A DNA stretch of 58,650 bases from contig NZ_JACIYP010000023.1 of the NCBI RefSeq assembly GCF_014359905.1, positions 1 through 58,650 on the forward strand, in the 5' to 3' direction. A program made the position numbers and the translations under genes. The DNA comes from Hoeflea sp. (lineage in GTDB: Bacteria; Pseudomonadota; Alphaproteobacteria; Rhizobiales; Rhizobiaceae). The number at the start of each line of letters is the position of its first letter. Positions within the stretch are counted from its first letter, which is position 1. Positions 26,326 to 36,302 of the stretch are shown here, piece after piece. The notes below the pieces were generated by a model. The model was given only the letters and a program-made list of their open reading frames with translations, was not told where the DNA came from and made no database searches.

Positions 26326-26390
26326 ATAAAAGTGATTTCGACGCGAGCCGCAACGCTGCCGCCGGCTCTCGCCACACCCGGCGTCGCGGT

Positions 26391-27587
26391 TCAGACCTTG
26401 AGGACGTCGACGCCGGGCAGGGGCTTGCCTTCCATCCATTCCAGGAACGCGCCGCCGGCGGTGGAGACATAGGTGAAATCCTCCACCACGCCGGCATGGT
26501 TGAGCGCGGAGACGGTGTCGCCGCCGCCGGCCACGGAGACCAGGAGGCCTTCCTCGGTGCGGCTGGCGGCGTGCCGGGCAGCGGACACGGTGGCCGCGTC
26601 GAAGGGCGGAATCTCGAAGGCGCCGAGCGGACCGTTCCAGACCAGCGTATCGGCCTTGGAAATCCAGGCGTTGACGGAGGCAACGGATTTCGGCCCGATA
26701 TCGAGCATCATCGCGTCCGCGGGAATCGCGGTGACATCGACAGTCTCGCTTTCGGCATTCGCCTTGAACTCGCGCGCCACCACGCCATCGACCGGCAGCA
26801 CCAGGGCGCAGCCCGCGGCCGTTGCCTCGGCTTCGATCTCGTTGACCGTGGCGGCCAGGTCGTGTTCGCACAGCGACTTGCCGACATCGATGCCGCGGGC
26901 GGCCAGGAATGTGTTGGCCATGCCGCCGCCGATCACCAGCGCATCGACCTTCTTGACCAGGTTCTTGAGCAGATCGATCTTGGAGGACACCTTTGCCCCG
27001 CCGACAATGGCCACCACCGGTCGGGCCGGCTTTCCAAGGCCCTTTTCCAGCGCGATCAGTTCGGCCTGCATGGTGCGGCCGGCATAGGCGGGCATGAGAT
27101 GGGCGAGCCCCTCGGTCGAGGCGTGGGCGCGGTGGGCCGCGGAAAAGGCGTCGTTGACATAGATGTCGCCGTTCTTGGCCAGCGCTTCGGCAAAGCCTGG
27201 ATCGTTCTTTTCCTCGCCGGCATGGAAGCGGGTGTTTTCCATGAGCAACACATCGCCTTCCACCATGGCGTCAACTGCCTTTTGCGCGGCCTCGCCGATG
27301 CAATCGCTGGCAAAATGGACGCGGTGATCGAGAACGTTTTCGACGACGCCGGCGATCGGAGCGAGCGACATCGAGGGGTCGGCCTTGCCCTTGGGGCGGC
27401 CAAAATGGGCAAGCAGGATCACCTTGGCGCCCTTTTCGGACAATTCCAGGATGGTGGGCGCGACGCGCTCGATGCGGGTCGTGTCGGTGACCTTGCCATC
27501 CTTGACGGGAACATTGAGATCGACGCGCAACAGCACGCGCTTGCCGGAAAGGTCTGTCAGGTCATCGAGGGTCTTGAAAGCGGTCAT
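26391..27587 (-). CDS. pgk: Phosphoglycerate kinase
   Basis: The 398-residue protein catalyses 1,3-bisphosphoglycerate + ADP to 3-phosphoglycerate + ATP. The N-terminal [11 protein letters not shown] and [10 protein letters not shown] bind the substrate; [12 protein letters not shown] and the C-terminal WNGPLGAFE and GGGDTVSA bind the nucleotide. Length is normal. It lies between fda and the K+/H+ antiporter gene on the same strand. It is part of the tkt-gap-pgk-fda block but separated from gap by the 1.8-kb antiporter gene and its flanks. Confidence 0.97.
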   Translation of the reverse strand: MTAFKTLDDLTDLSGKRVLLRVDLNVPVKDGKVTDTTRIERVAPTILELSEKGAKVILLAHFGRPKGKADPSMSLAPIAGVVENVLDHRVHFASDCIGEAAQKAVDAMVEGDVLLMENTRFHAGEEKNDPGFAEALAKNGDIYVNDAFSAAHRAHASTEGLAHLMPAYAGRTMQAELIALEKGLGKPARPVVAIVGGAKVSSKIDLLKNLVKKVDALVIGGGMANTFLAARGIDVGKSLCEHDLAATVNEIEAEATAAGCALVLPVDGVVAREFKANAESETVDVTAIPADAMMLDIGPKSVASVNAWISKADTLVWNGPLGAFEIPPFDAATVSAARHAASRTEEGLLVSVAGGGDTVSALNHAGVVEDFTYVSTAGGAFLEWMEGKPLPGVDVLKV

Positions 27588-27691
27588 GGCATGGTCCGTT
27601 CGTCGCGTTGTCGGGATTTTGGCGCGAGATTACACCGCTCGGATGACGGTGCAAGGCTGCGGACCAAGATTTCCGCCCGAGATTGTGCTCC

Positions 27692-29491
27692 TTACCCGCG
27701 GCGTTTGCGCGCGTAGTCCCCGACCCGCTGGATTATCTCGCGCAGGTTCAGGAACAGTGGCAGGCGGGTCCCGGGCGCCACCGGCTCGAGCGAAATCCCG
27801 ACTGACCTTATGACGCCGTGTTCATCGGTCTGGCGTACGATCAGCACTATCCGGCCCACTTTGACGCGGTCGGCGTATTCCGGCGTGTCGCCCAGACGAT
27901 GCTTCATCAGCTCCGCGATCGTCATCGATCTTTCCATAGCGCTGAGCAGGCCCGGGCCATAGGCCAGATCGAGGTCTTCCCCTGTCCCGGAGGGGTCAAT
28001 GGCGAATGTGCCAAAGAATTCGGTATCGTCGTCGCGCACCGCGACCTTGGAGGCAAACAACCGGTCGAGCAGACGGGAAAATCCGGGTGCGATGAACAGG
28101 TAGACATGGTCGTTTTCCTGCAATCGCCCGGCATATTGGTAGCGCATCGACTTGCCGTCGCGGATGACCAGCGAGGGACGGGCCCAGCGGGGTATCCGTT
28201 CGCCCCGCAGCACCGGGCTGTCGGCGACCACGCGGTAGGCGAGAAGCTCGTGATTGGCGGTGCCGGGAAGATCGAGCTCAAGCTTGTCGATGGCGCCGAT
28301 CTGTGGGGGCACAATCAGCCCGAGGCGATGCGCCATCGGTTTGACGGTCCATCCCTGAATGGCGAGCGAAACCATCACCACGATGAATGTGGTGTTGAAA
28401 TAGAGTTGCCCGTTTTCAAGATTGTCGAGAATGGGCAGGATGGCCAAGAGGATGGAGACCGCGCCGCGCAAGCCGACCCAGGCCACGAAACCTGTTTCGC
28501 GCTGCGTGAAGTCAAACGGCAGCAGGCACAGCCAGACCGCGAGCGGGCGGGCAATGAAAACAAGGAATATGGCCAGGGCAATGGCTGGAAGGGCAATCTG
28601 CGGGAACTGCGACGGTGTTGCGAGCAGGCCAAGCACGAGGAACATGATGATCTGCGCCAGCCAGGTCATGCCTTCCTGGAAGCGCACGATTGACGCCTTG
28701 GGCCGGATTTTCTTGTTGCCTGCATAAATTCCGGCCACATAGACCGCCAGGAAGCCGCTGCCGCCAATTGCCGACGTGTAGGCGAAGACCAGAAGCGCCA
28801 GGGCCAGCACGAAAATCGGGGCCAACCCGCGCTCCACGGGAATGCGGCGCATGATCTGAACGATCAGGATTCCGCCACCCAGGCCGAGCACCAGGCCAAG
28901 ACCCATCTGCTTGGCGAACAATGTGATCAGCTCGACGCCAGAGCCTCTCAGGCCTTCGCCGGCGGCGATGATGCCGACCAGCGCGGCCGTGAGGAAAATC
29001 GCCATCGGGTCGTTGGTTCCTGACTCGACTTCCAGCGTCGAGCGAACCTTGTCGCGGATGTTGATGCCGCCGGTGCGCAGCAGAAAGAACACGGCGGCTG
29101 CATCGGTGGAAGCGACGATCGAGCCCAGCAGCAGCCCTTCCAGCCAGGTGAAGCCCAGCAGAAAGCGCGCGGCGACGCCGAACAGGATGGCGGTGAAGAG
29201 CACGCCCGCGGTGGCCAATGTCAGCGCCGGCACGGCGGCTTGCCGGAAGGAGTGCAGCGAGGTTCCGTATCCGGAATCAAACAGGATGATCGCAAGCGCG
29301 ATCGATCCCAGCATGAAGGCCGCCGAATTGTTGGAGAAATCGATGCCCAGACCGTCGACGCCGGCCAACAGCCCGATGAGCAGGAAGAGAAGCAGGAGCG
29401 GAGCGCCGAACCGCTCCGCGAGAAGACTGGAGAATGCAGCTATGAGAATGAGTGACATCGAGGCCAATGTCACAATGTAGAATGTGTCCAA
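27692..29491 (-). CDS. K+/H+ antiporter, CvrA/NhaP2-like
   Basis: The start is a TTG (29491) with GGGACGG upstream, giving 599 residues that begin LDTFYIVTLASM; the frame continues 237 bases further upstream without support. A CPA1-type exchanger domain of about 12 helices (residues 3-390, including TDAAAVFFLL and ESGTNDPMA, the ion-binding segment) is followed by TrkA_C and C-terminal regulatory domains (about 400-590; GERIPRWARPSLVIRDGK). It should exchange K+ for H+ at the inner membrane. It sits between gap and pgk on the same strand, an insertion in the glycolytic block. Confidence 0.85.
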   Translation of the reverse strand: MDTFYIVTLASMSLILIAAFSSLLAERFGAPLLLLFLLIGLLAGVDGLGIDFSNNSAAFMLGSIALAIILFDSGYGTSLHSFRQAAVPALTLATAGVLFTAILFGVAARFLLGFTWLEGLLLGSIVASTDAAAVFFLLRTGGINIRDKVRSTLEVESGTNDPMAIFLTAALVGIIAAGEGLRGSGVELITLFAKQMGLGLVLGLGGGILIVQIMRRIPVERGLAPIFVLALALLVFAYTSAIGGSGFLAVYVAGIYAGNKKIRPKASIVRFQEGMTWLAQIIMFLVLGLLATPSQFPQIALPAIALAIFLVFIARPLAVWLCLLPFDFTQRETGFVAWVGLRGAVSILLAILPILDNLENGQLYFNTTFIVVMVSLAIQGWTVKPMAHRLGLIVPPQIGAIDKLELDLPGTANHELLAYRVVADSPVLRGERIPRWARPSLVIRDGKSMRYQYAGRLQENDHVYLFIAPGFSRLLDRLFASKVAVRDDDTEFFGTFAIDPSGTGEDLDLAYGPGLLSAMERSMTIAELMKHRLGDTPEYADRVKVGRIVLIVRQTDEHGVIRSVGISLEPVAPGTRLPLFLNLREIIQRVGDYARKRRG

Positions 29492-29682
29492 CCGCCGTCC
29501 CTTGTTCTTATCCCGTAAATGACCCGCAATTGCCGACTGGTATGTCGAGTTTGAAAGACGGCGGCACTCGGAGCAATGTCCGGATGCAGAAGAAGCGACA
29601 CTCGCCTTCAAAAAAGGTAAAAGTTTGAGCGCCTTCGTACGACTGGACCCGGCCGCAAATGGACCGGTCGGATCTGCGCCTG

Positions 29683-29716
29683 AAACAACACCGCCACCGT
29701 TTTGATACGGTGGCGG
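29683..29716 (-). terminator. Rho-independent terminator of gap
   Basis: A perfect 10-bp stem CCGCCACCGT with ACGGTGGCGG and a 6-base loop. On the minus strand it is followed by TGTTGTTTC, only partly T-rich. It lies 52 bases after the gap stop, so the tkt-gap transcript probably ends before the antiporter gene. Confidence 0.75.
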
Positions 29717-29767
29717 CGCAATCGTCATGGATAAGACCGGTCCCGCAACGCGGGGTCGATGGCAAGC

Positions 29768-30778
29768 CTAGATCAGCTTCGCCATGGCGACGGCGGTGTC
29801 GCTCATCCTGTTGGAGAAGCCCCATTCATTGTCGTACCAGGACAGGATCGAGCACAGCGTGCCGTCCATCACCTTGGTCTGGTCGGTGTGGAAGACCGAG
29901 GAATGCGGGTCGTGGTTGAAATCCATCGAGACCAGCTTCTCGTCGGTGTAGCCAAGGATGCCCTTGAGCGGCCCTTCAGAGGCTGCAGCGCGGATCAGGT
30001 CATTGATCTCGTCAACCGAAGTGGCGCGGTTGGCGATGAACTTGAGGTCGACAACCGAGACATTCGGTGTGGGCACGCGAATGGCGGCGCCGTCAAGCTT
30101 GCCGTTGAGTTCCGGAAGAACCAGGCCCACGGCCTTGGCTGCGCCGGTCGATGTCGGGATCATCGACATGGCAGCCGCACGGCCGCGGTAGAGATCCTTG
30201 TGCATGGTATCGAGTGTCGGCTGATCGCCGGTGTAGGAGTGGATGGTCGTCATCATGCCCCTCTCGATACCGATGCCGTCGTTGAGGACCTTGGCCACCG
30301 GTGCCAGGCAATTGGTGGTGCAGGAGGCGTTGGAGACAACGAGGTCATCCTTGGTCAGGACATCGTGGTTGACGCCGTAGACAATGGTCTTGTCGGCGCC
30401 GGCTGCCGGTGCCGAGACCAGAACGCGCTTGGCGCCGGCTTCAAGGTGAAAGGCCGCCTTGTCGCGGGCCGTGAAGATGCCGGTGCATTCCATCACGATG
30501 TCGATGCCGAGATCGCCCCAGGGCAGGTTCTTGGGGTCGCGTTCGGCGAAGACCTTGAAGCTCTCGGACCCGACCGAGATGGTGTCGCCGTTCACGGTGA
30601 CCTCGAAAGGGAAGCGTCCATGGACTGAATCATAGCGCATCAGGTGGGCGTTTGTTTCCACCGGGCCAAGGTCGTTGATCGCAACGATATCGATATCCTG
30701 GCGGCCGGATTCAAAAATCGCGCGCACCACATTGCGGCCGATCCGGCCAAATCCGTTGATTGCAATCCTGGTCTTCAT
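29768..30778 (-). CDS. gap: Glyceraldehyde-3-phosphate dehydrogenase
   Basis: The 336-residue enzyme oxidises glyceraldehyde-3-phosphate to 1,3-bisphosphoglycerate with NAD(P). The Rossmann motif [14 protein letters not shown], the catalytic Cys153 in [12 protein letters not shown] and His180 in [11 protein letters not shown] are intact. The IND segment at residues 34-36 places an Asp at the end of the second strand, which favours NAD over NADP. It follows tkt by 44 bases and is probably cotranscribed with it. Confidence 0.97.
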   Translation of the reverse strand: MKTRIAINGFGRIGRNVVRAIFESGRQDIDIVAINDLGPVETNAHLMRYDSVHGRFPFEVTVNGDTISVGSESFKVFAERDPKNLPWGDLGIDIVMECTGIFTARDKAAFHLEAGAKRVLVSAPAAGADKTIVYGVNHDVLTKDDLVVSNASCTTNCLAPVAKVLNDGIGIERGMMTTIHSYTGDQPTLDTMHKDLYRGRAAAMSMIPTSTGAAKAVGLVLPELNGKLDGAAIRVPTPNVSVVDLKFIANRATSVDEINDLIRAAASEGPLKGILGYTDEKLVSMDFNHDPHSSVFHTDQTKVMDGTLCSILSWYDNEWGFSNRMSDTAVAMAKLI

Positions 30779-30822
30779 GTTCGTTCTCCGTCGCAGGTCT
30801 GAGGGCGCCTGTCCCTTAAAGA

Positions 30823-32814
30823 TCAGGCTTGGTCATGCAGGCGGGCTTCAACCGCGGCAACAGTGGCCTCTGCGGTGATGCCGAAATGCTCGTAGAGTTC
30901 CTTGTAAGGTCCGGACGCGCCGAACCCGGTCATGCCGATGAACAAGCCGTCTGAACCGATAAACCGGTCCCATCCCTGACGGATGCCCGCCTCGATGGCG
31001 ATCTTGACCTTGGAATCCCCGATAACAGCACGTCTATACTCTATGCTCTGCTCTTCAAACAACTCGAAGCAGGGCACGGAAACCACGCGAGTGGTGTGAC
31101 CATTGGTCTCAAGTCTCTGGCGCGCCTCCAGCGCAATCTCGATTTCCGAGCCGGTGGCGAAGATCGTCACTTCGGCATCGCTGGCCGAAACAAGATCGTA
31201 TGCGCCGAAAGCACAGAGGTTTTCCTCGGTGAAGTCGGTGCGGACGGTGGGCAGGTTCTGGCGGGTCAGCGCGATGCCGCTGGGGCGATTCTCCTGCTGC
31301 AACGCGATGTGCCAGCATTCGGCAGTTTCCACTGCGTCCGCCGGACGGAACATCAGGAGATTGGGGATCGCCCGCAAGGCGGCCATCTGTTCGACCGGCT
31401 GGTGGGTCGGGCCATCTTCGCCAAGGCCAATGGAATCATGGGTCAGCACGTGGATCACACGGATGCCCATCAGCGCCGCGAGGCGGATCGAAGGCCGGCA
31501 GTAATCGGAAAAGATCAGGAAGCCGCCGGAATAGGGGATCAGGCCGCCATGCAGCGCGATCCCGTTCATCATTGCCGCCATGCCGTGTTCACGAATGCCG
31601 TAGTGGATGTAGCGCCCGGAAAAATCATCCGGCGTGATCGCCTTGGTCTGGCTGGTGCGAGTGTTGTTGGAGCCGGTAAGGTCGGCTGAGCCGCCGATGG
31701 TTTCCGGCACCACGCCGTTGATGACCTCGAGCGCCATTTCCGAGGATTTGCGGGTGGCGACCGCTGGCAGATCTTCCGAGAGCTTCTGCTTGTAGGCAAT
31801 GAGCGCCGGTTCCAGGCCGCCGGGCAGTTCGCCGCGCATGCGGCGTTCGAAGGTCATGCGGACCTCGTTTTCGGCGTTCGCCAGACGGGCTTCCCAGGCC
31901 TTGCGGTCCTTGACCGACCGGAGACCGGCCAGCCGCCAGGCATCGAGAATATCGGACGGCACAACAAAGGGCTCGTCTTCCCAGCCAAGCGCCTTGCGCA
32001 CGCCGGCGATTTCCTTGTCGCCCAGCGGCGAGCCGTGGGCGCCGCTGGTTCCGGCCTTGGTGGGGGCGCCGAAGCCGATCACGGTCTTGGCGGCAATCAG
32101 CGTCGGCCGGTCGGATTTCTGGGCGGTCTCGATGGCCTGCGCGATGGCGTCGGGATCATGGCCGTCAATGTCGAGCGTGTTCCAGCCCGAAGCGGCGAAC
32201 CGCGCCAGCTGGTCGGTCGAATCCGTCAGCGAAACCGGTCCGTCGATGGAAATGGAGTTGTTGTCCCAGAAAAGGATCAGCTTGTTGAGCTTGAGGTGGC
32301 CTGCGAGCGAAATTGCTTCCTGGCTGATGCCTTCCATGAGGCAGCCGTCACCGGCGAGCACATAGGTATGATGCTCAACGAGGTCTGATCCAAACTCGTT
32401 GGCGAGCTTGCGCTCCGCGATGGCCATGCCGACCGCGTTGCCGATGCCCTGGCCCAGCGGACCCGTGGTGGTTTCAATGCCAGCCGCATGGCCATATTCC
32501 GGATGGCCGGCGGTCGGTGATCCGAGCTGGCGGAAATTCTTGATGTCATCGAGCGAGATGTCGTCATAACCAAGAAGATAGAGCAGGGAATAGATCAGCA
32601 TCGATCCATGGCCGGCGGACAGGACAAAGCGGTCGCGGTCGGGCCAGTCGGGCTTTTTCGGATCGAATGTGAGATAGCGCGAGAACAGCACAGTGGCGAC
32701 GTCGGCTGCGCCCATTGGCAATCCGGGGTGTCCGGACTTTGCCTTTTCAACGGCGTCCATGGATAGAAACCGGATTGCATTGGCCATCCGGTCGTGTTTG
32801 TCGCGTGAAATCAT
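30823..32814 (-). CDS. tkt: Transketolase
   Basis: The 663-residue thiamine-diphosphate enzyme of the pentose phosphate pathway moves two-carbon units between sugar phosphates. The N-terminal domain has [18 protein letters not shown] and the TPP/Mg motif [13 protein letters not shown]; the middle domain has the Glu in [15 protein letters not shown]. Length is typical. It opens the minus-strand carbon block. The 235 bases to the divergent DUF4164 start contain no gene and should hold both promoters. Confidence 0.97.
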   Translation of the reverse strand: MISRDKHDRMANAIRFLSMDAVEKAKSGHPGLPMGAADVATVLFSRYLTFDPKKPDWPDRDRFVLSAGHGSMLIYSLLYLLGYDDISLDDIKNFRQLGSPTAGHPEYGHAAGIETTTGPLGQGIGNAVGMAIAERKLANEFGSDLVEHHTYVLAGDGCLMEGISQEAISLAGHLKLNKLILFWDNNSISIDGPVSLTDSTDQLARFAASGWNTLDIDGHDPDAIAQAIETAQKSDRPTLIAAKTVIGFGAPTKAGTSGAHGSPLGDKEIAGVRKALGWEDEPFVVPSDILDAWRLAGLRSVKDRKAWEARLANAENEVRMTFERRMRGELPGGLEPALIAYKQKLSEDLPAVATRKSSEMALEVINGVVPETIGGSADLTGSNNTRTSQTKAITPDDFSGRYIHYGIREHGMAAMMNGIALHGGLIPYSGGFLIFSDYCRPSIRLAALMGIRVIHVLTHDSIGLGEDGPTHQPVEQMAALRAIPNLLMFRPADAVETAECWHIALQQENRPSGIALTRQNLPTVRTDFTEENLCAFGAYDLVSASDAEVTIFATGSEIEIALEARQRLETNGHTTRVVSVPCFELFEEQSIEYRRAVIGDSKVKIAIEAGIRQGWDRFIGSDGLFIGMTGFGASGPYKELYEHFGITAEATVAAVEARLHDQA

Positions 32815-33049
32815 GATTGTTCCGCTCAGTCGCTTTCAGGTCAGGATGGGCCCCCAATGGGACCCGATCGAAGGCCGCGAACACATAGCACTTGCCTGAC
32901 GGGAGTCAATAAAGGCGTCGGCCGCACACGGCTGGGGATGCAGGACGCGGTTTTGTTGACGCCCTGTTCGGCTAATGCGTAAACTCGCGGTCACAAGTAT
33001 CGGGAATTCAAGCGATTCGGCTTGTGATCCAGATCCAGGGAAGCCCGCG

Positions 33050-33322
33050 ATGTCCGCTGAAACGACAGTGAAAGCAGCTCTTGAGTCATTGAACAAGGCC
33101 TTGAATCAGCTGGACAATGAGGTTGACCGGCAAGTCGAGGCCAGCCGCAGTTCCAGCGAAGCGGCGGCGGAATTGGGCCGGATGGTCGAGGACCGTTCGC
33201 GTATCGCGCAGGAACTCGATCAGGCACAAGACAGGGCGAATCGTCTCGAAGAAGCCAATCGCGAGGTTTCGCGGCGCCTGGTGACGGCCATGGAAACGAT
33301 CAGAGCGGTGTTGGATCGCTAG
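33050..33322 (+). CDS. DUF4164 coiled-coil protein
   Basis: The 90-residue protein begins MSAETTVKAALESLNKAL; almost the entire length is predicted coiled coil, with heptads through ELDQAQDRANRLEEANREV. The DUF4164 family sits directly upstream of zapA in rhizobia, as here (68 bases), so a role in ZapA/FtsZ-ring assembly is likely, though not proven. The open frame extends 75 bases upstream of the chosen ATG without a ribosome-binding site. Confidence 0.85.
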   Translation: MSAETTVKAALESLNKALNQLDNEVDRQVEASRSSSEAAAELGRMVEDRSRIAQELDQAQDRANRLEEANREVSRRLVTAMETIRAVLDR

Positions 33323-33390
33323 GATGTGGTTTTTCGCGCTGCCGGAACTCTCCGCAGGCGCGATTTCGAACGCAGAACAGGACATGTTGA

Positions 33391-33753
33391 ATGGCGCAAG
33401 TCACCGTCACCATCGACAGCAAGACCTACCGGATGGCTTGCGAAGAGGGCCAGGAAGAGCATTTGAGCGAGCTTGCCAGCCGCTTTGACCGCTATGTCGG
33501 CCATCTCAAGGATCAGTTTGGTGAAATCGGCGATTTGCGCATCACCGTGATGGCCGGGATCATGGTGATGGACGAGTTGCACGAATTGCAGAGGCGGATG
33601 CGCGGCCTCGAGGCCGAAGTCGAAACCCTGAAGAAAACCCGCGATACGGTCTTGAGCAAGGCCGACAAGACCGAGCACGACCTGTCCGAGGCGTTGACCC
33701 AGCTGACCGGCAAGATCGAACAGATTGCAGGCAAGCTGGCGGGACGGGGGTAG
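33391..33753 (+). CDS. zapA: Cell division protein ZapA
   Basis: The 120-residue protein matches ZapA: an N-terminal domain beginning MAQVTVTIDSKTYRMACEEGQEEHL, then a long C-terminal coiled coil. ZapA tetramers crosslink FtsZ filaments at midcell. In many proteobacteria zapA is followed by the 6S RNA gene and fau; here fau is 6.2 kb away, displaced by the block at 33858-39744. The gene is complete and uses an ATG after ACAGGAC. Confidence 0.93.
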   Translation: MAQVTVTIDSKTYRMACEEGQEEHLSELASRFDRYVGHLKDQFGEIGDLRITVMAGIMVMDELHELQRRMRGLEAEVETLKKTRDTVLSKADKTEHDLSEALTQLTGKIEQIAGKLAGRG

Positions 33754-33857
33754 GGTTTCGTCCCGTTCCCACACCCTTTGAGGTAATCGCGGGCTGTCAA
33801 ATCGTCGTTGCCGGTGCCATTTCGGTTGGTCGACGACGAGGCTCAACATAGCCGGTT

Positions 33858-35231
33858 TCAGAAGGCCTTCGTGAAGGTCAGGTCCATGCCGCTGGATTCA
33901 TAGTCATAAAAGGCCACATTGCTGTGTTGCCTTTTGTGGAAGACTCCGATGATGGGAGAAAAGCCCGCGATCTGGAAATTGTCCTTGGTGAAGCTTCCCC
34001 TGACCTCCCAGAACTGGTCTTGCCGTGCGAGCCGCAAGCCGGGAAACAGATCCTTGTAATCCCGTGTCCCGGCTGTAACGGCCGCCTTCACGCGGACGCC
34101 ATAGGCGATGGGCGTTTCGAGCCCGAGTGTGCCCGATGCGCTTTCATAGGAATTCCAGGGCCTTGCCGACACGCTTTCCTTTTCGAAACTTCCACCCGCG
34201 GACATCGCCAGACGGTTCGAAAACGCATGCCGGACAGAAGCTGTGGCCCGGGTCGTGCTCGCCTCGGCGCCGGGGTCTTTATCAAAGCTCCGGTACATCT
34301 GGATGATCTCGCCCGAGAGCCACCAGCCCCGGGCGACATTCCATTTCCCCGAAATGCGACCGCCGAACCCGCGGCTCTGGGCTTTTTGGTTGTGCCAGTG
34401 CCGGTCGGCAATGGCTTCGACCTGAAGGGAGTAGCGCAGCTGGTCATGCCGCAAACCGGTCCTCAGCTCGCCCTGCTGCTTGTCGAAGTCGTCATTGGAA
34501 TAATCAGAAAAGCCCGCCGAGAGGGAGGCATAGGCCGAGGTGTTCTCGGTCAGGGCGTGGGAGTAACCGGCCACAAGCCCGGCCCTGACCCCCACGCCCG
34601 ATTGTTCGCGCGCGCCATTGGCGATCACGAAGGGCAGGCCGCCTATCATCACCGTGGATTGCGACGTGCCGTCATTGATGTTGGTCGAGGGCGCCAGCGA
34701 GAAATAGCCCGACAGCGAGAAGCCTTCGGTGGTTCCGATGCGGCGGGAAAGCTGCGCCAGCTGGTCCTGGTCCCGGGCCAGGTCCGCGGTGTCCGTCAGC
34801 CGGTTGAGATGGTAGCCCGCCCCCTGTCGCTTGCCCTGGAGAACCAGGATCTTGATCAGCTCGATGCGCACCGCATCGATGTCGGGCTCACGCGCCAGGA
34901 TCCCGCGCAGGAGCTTTTCGGCCTCGTCCAGGCGATTGGTCCGGGCATAGACGACGGCCAGGAGATAGGCCGCCGAAATCGCCTCGGCGCCTTGAAACCG
35001 GGTGTTCCGCAACACGGCTTCCGCTTCGGAATAATTTCCGATCGAGACAAGCACTTCGGCCGACTGGAAAGCGGTCGGGGTCTGGGCTGAGGGTTCACCG
35101 GGAAACAGCAGCAGGAAAACCGCCAGGCAGATGCCTGCCAGCGGTCCCCTGTCGCTCGATTGCGGTCGCTGTCCAACCGCAGGCTGCCGATTTCCCATTT
35201 CCGAAGAAAACGCGGGACAAGGATGCGGCAT
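33858..35231 (-). CDS. Slam-type outer membrane protein (DUF560, surface lipoprotein assembly modifier)
   Basis: The 457-residue protein has a signal peptide (AGICLAVFLLLFPGEPSAQ, ending near 50), TPR-like helices at about 55-165 (NYSEAEAVLRNTRFQGAEA, YARTNRLDEAEKLLRGIL) and a C-terminal beta-barrel from about 180 ending FTKAF with terminal Phe. The end HKRQHSNVAFYDYESSGMD matches the C-terminal barrel of Slam proteins. Slams move lipoproteins such as TbpB to the outer face of the outer membrane (type XI secretion). The start is uncertain: ATG 35231 or 35198. It follows its probable cargo gene by three bases, so they form an operon. Confidence 0.85.
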   Translation of the reverse strand: MPHPCPAFSSEMGNRQPAVGQRPQSSDRGPLAGICLAVFLLLFPGEPSAQTPTAFQSAEVLVSIGNYSEAEAVLRNTRFQGAEAISAAYLLAVVYARTNRLDEAEKLLRGILAREPDIDAVRIELIKILVLQGKRQGAGYHLNRLTDTADLARDQDQLAQLSRRIGTTEGFSLSGYFSLAPSTNINDGTSQSTVMIGGLPFVIANGAREQSGVGVRAGLVAGYSHALTENTSAYASLSAGFSDYSNDDFDKQQGELRTGLRHDQLRYSLQVEAIADRHWHNQKAQSRGFGGRISGKWNVARGWWLSGEIIQMYRSFDKDPGAEASTTRATASVRHAFSNRLAMSAGGSFEKESVSARPWNSYESASGTLGLETPIAYGVRVKAAVTAGTRDYKDLFPGLRLARQDQFWEVRGSFTKDNFQIAGFSPIIGVFHKRQHSNVAFYDYESSGMDLTFTKAF

Positions 35232-35234
35232 CGG

Positions 35235-36302
35235 TTATTTTTTCACTGCGCCGATGGTGCCCGACAAAATGTAATCGCGGTTCTGGCCATCGAGCATGGC
35301 GTTGCCTTCGATCACATAGGCTGCGGCTGTTTCCGCAGCACCGTCACCGAAGAAGGCGCCGATGGCCTCGTTGGTCCGGGTGGTTCCCACGGCATTGTTG
35401 TTGGCGTCCACCAGCTGCGCGGACCCGGTGTATTCCGAGCCGGCGATGTTGGCGTCGATACTCAGGCCGGTCACCGCGTTGTTGAGGACCACCATCTGCT
35501 GATTGCGGTATGCCATGAGCTGTGCGTCCTTGATGCCGCCCTTCACCGTGCCGGCACCGAAGTCGGCGGTCAGTTCGACGGTTCCGCCGCTCAGACCCAT
35601 CTGCTCCATCGTCCCGTTGTTGTCGAAGACGTTGGTTCCGCTTTCATTGAAGCCCTTGTAGGTGGCCTGGCCCGAGCCGGGCATATTGGTTGTGTTGTTG
35701 CCGATATAGCCAACCGCATAGGTGGCGGTGGCGGCTGTGTCGGCGCCTTCCTGGTAGCGGATCGTCGTGCCGTGCTTCATGACGATCTGCTCGACGAAGG
35801 TGTTGTTCTTGTACACATTATAGACGCCGACGGAGGACAGGCCGGTGCTTTCGTTGGACGCCTGGGCGTCGCCGAAATTGCCGTTCTCGAAATAGACATT
35901 GCCCTTGACGTCGGTCATCCCGGCGATCGCTGTGCCGTTTTGAAGCGTATCGGGGGAACTGGCGCTCACCAGCGCCGGATTTGGGCCCTGATTGTTGTTC
36001 GGATTGGGGTCCTCGTCGACGGACCCTTCAATGCGGATACCGCCCGGAGCCGATTTTTCCAGGATGCTCGCCTGCGTGATTTGCTGCTGGGACAGCGGAA
36101 GGTTCGTGAAGGTATTCACGGACGAGGTGTTGTTCGAATTGGCGCGGAAGGCCAGGGCCTTGCCGGATGCCTTGAGGGGCAGCGATCCCGCGGCCACCGC
36201 CGGGCCTCCAGCCGCCGCACCGCCCGCCGTCGGGCTGCAGCCGGTAATGCCTGGAAGGACGGCCAGGACGATTGCTCCGGAAACGAATGTCTTTCTGATC
36301 AT
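35235..36302 (-). CDS. TbpB-like surface lipoprotein, probable Slam cargo
   Basis: The 355-residue protein has a lipoprotein signal with lipobox ITG-C22, then a Gly/Ala-rich tether (residues 24-38), as expected for a cargo anchored on the surface. The C-terminal part has the TbpB beta-barrel signature GAFFGDGAAETAAAYVIEG and ends DYILSGTIGAVKK. Only one barrel-like lobe seems present; TbpB itself has two and is about twice as long. No TonB-dependent receptor is adjacent, so an iron- or haem-related role is not shown. The ATG at 36302 follows AAAGGGG. Upstream ORF extension lacks support. The ligand is unknown. Confidence 0.8.
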   Translation of the reverse strand: MIRKTFVSGAIVLAVLPGITGCSPTAGGAAAGGPAVAAGSLPLKASGKALAFRANSNNTSSVNTFTNLPLSQQQITQASILEKSAPGGIRIEGSVDEDPNPNNNQGPNPALVSASSPDTLQNGTAIAGMTDVKGNVYFENGNFGDAQASNESTGLSSVGVYNVYKNNTFVEQIVMKHGTTIRYQEGADTAATATYAVGYIGNNTTNMPGSGQATYKGFNESGTNVFDNNGTMEQMGLSGGTVELTADFGAGTVKGGIKDAQLMAYRNQQMVVLNNAVTGLSIDANIAGSEYTGSAQLVDANNNAVGTTRTNEAIGAFFGDGAAETAAAYVIEGNAMLDGQNRDYILSGTIGAVKK

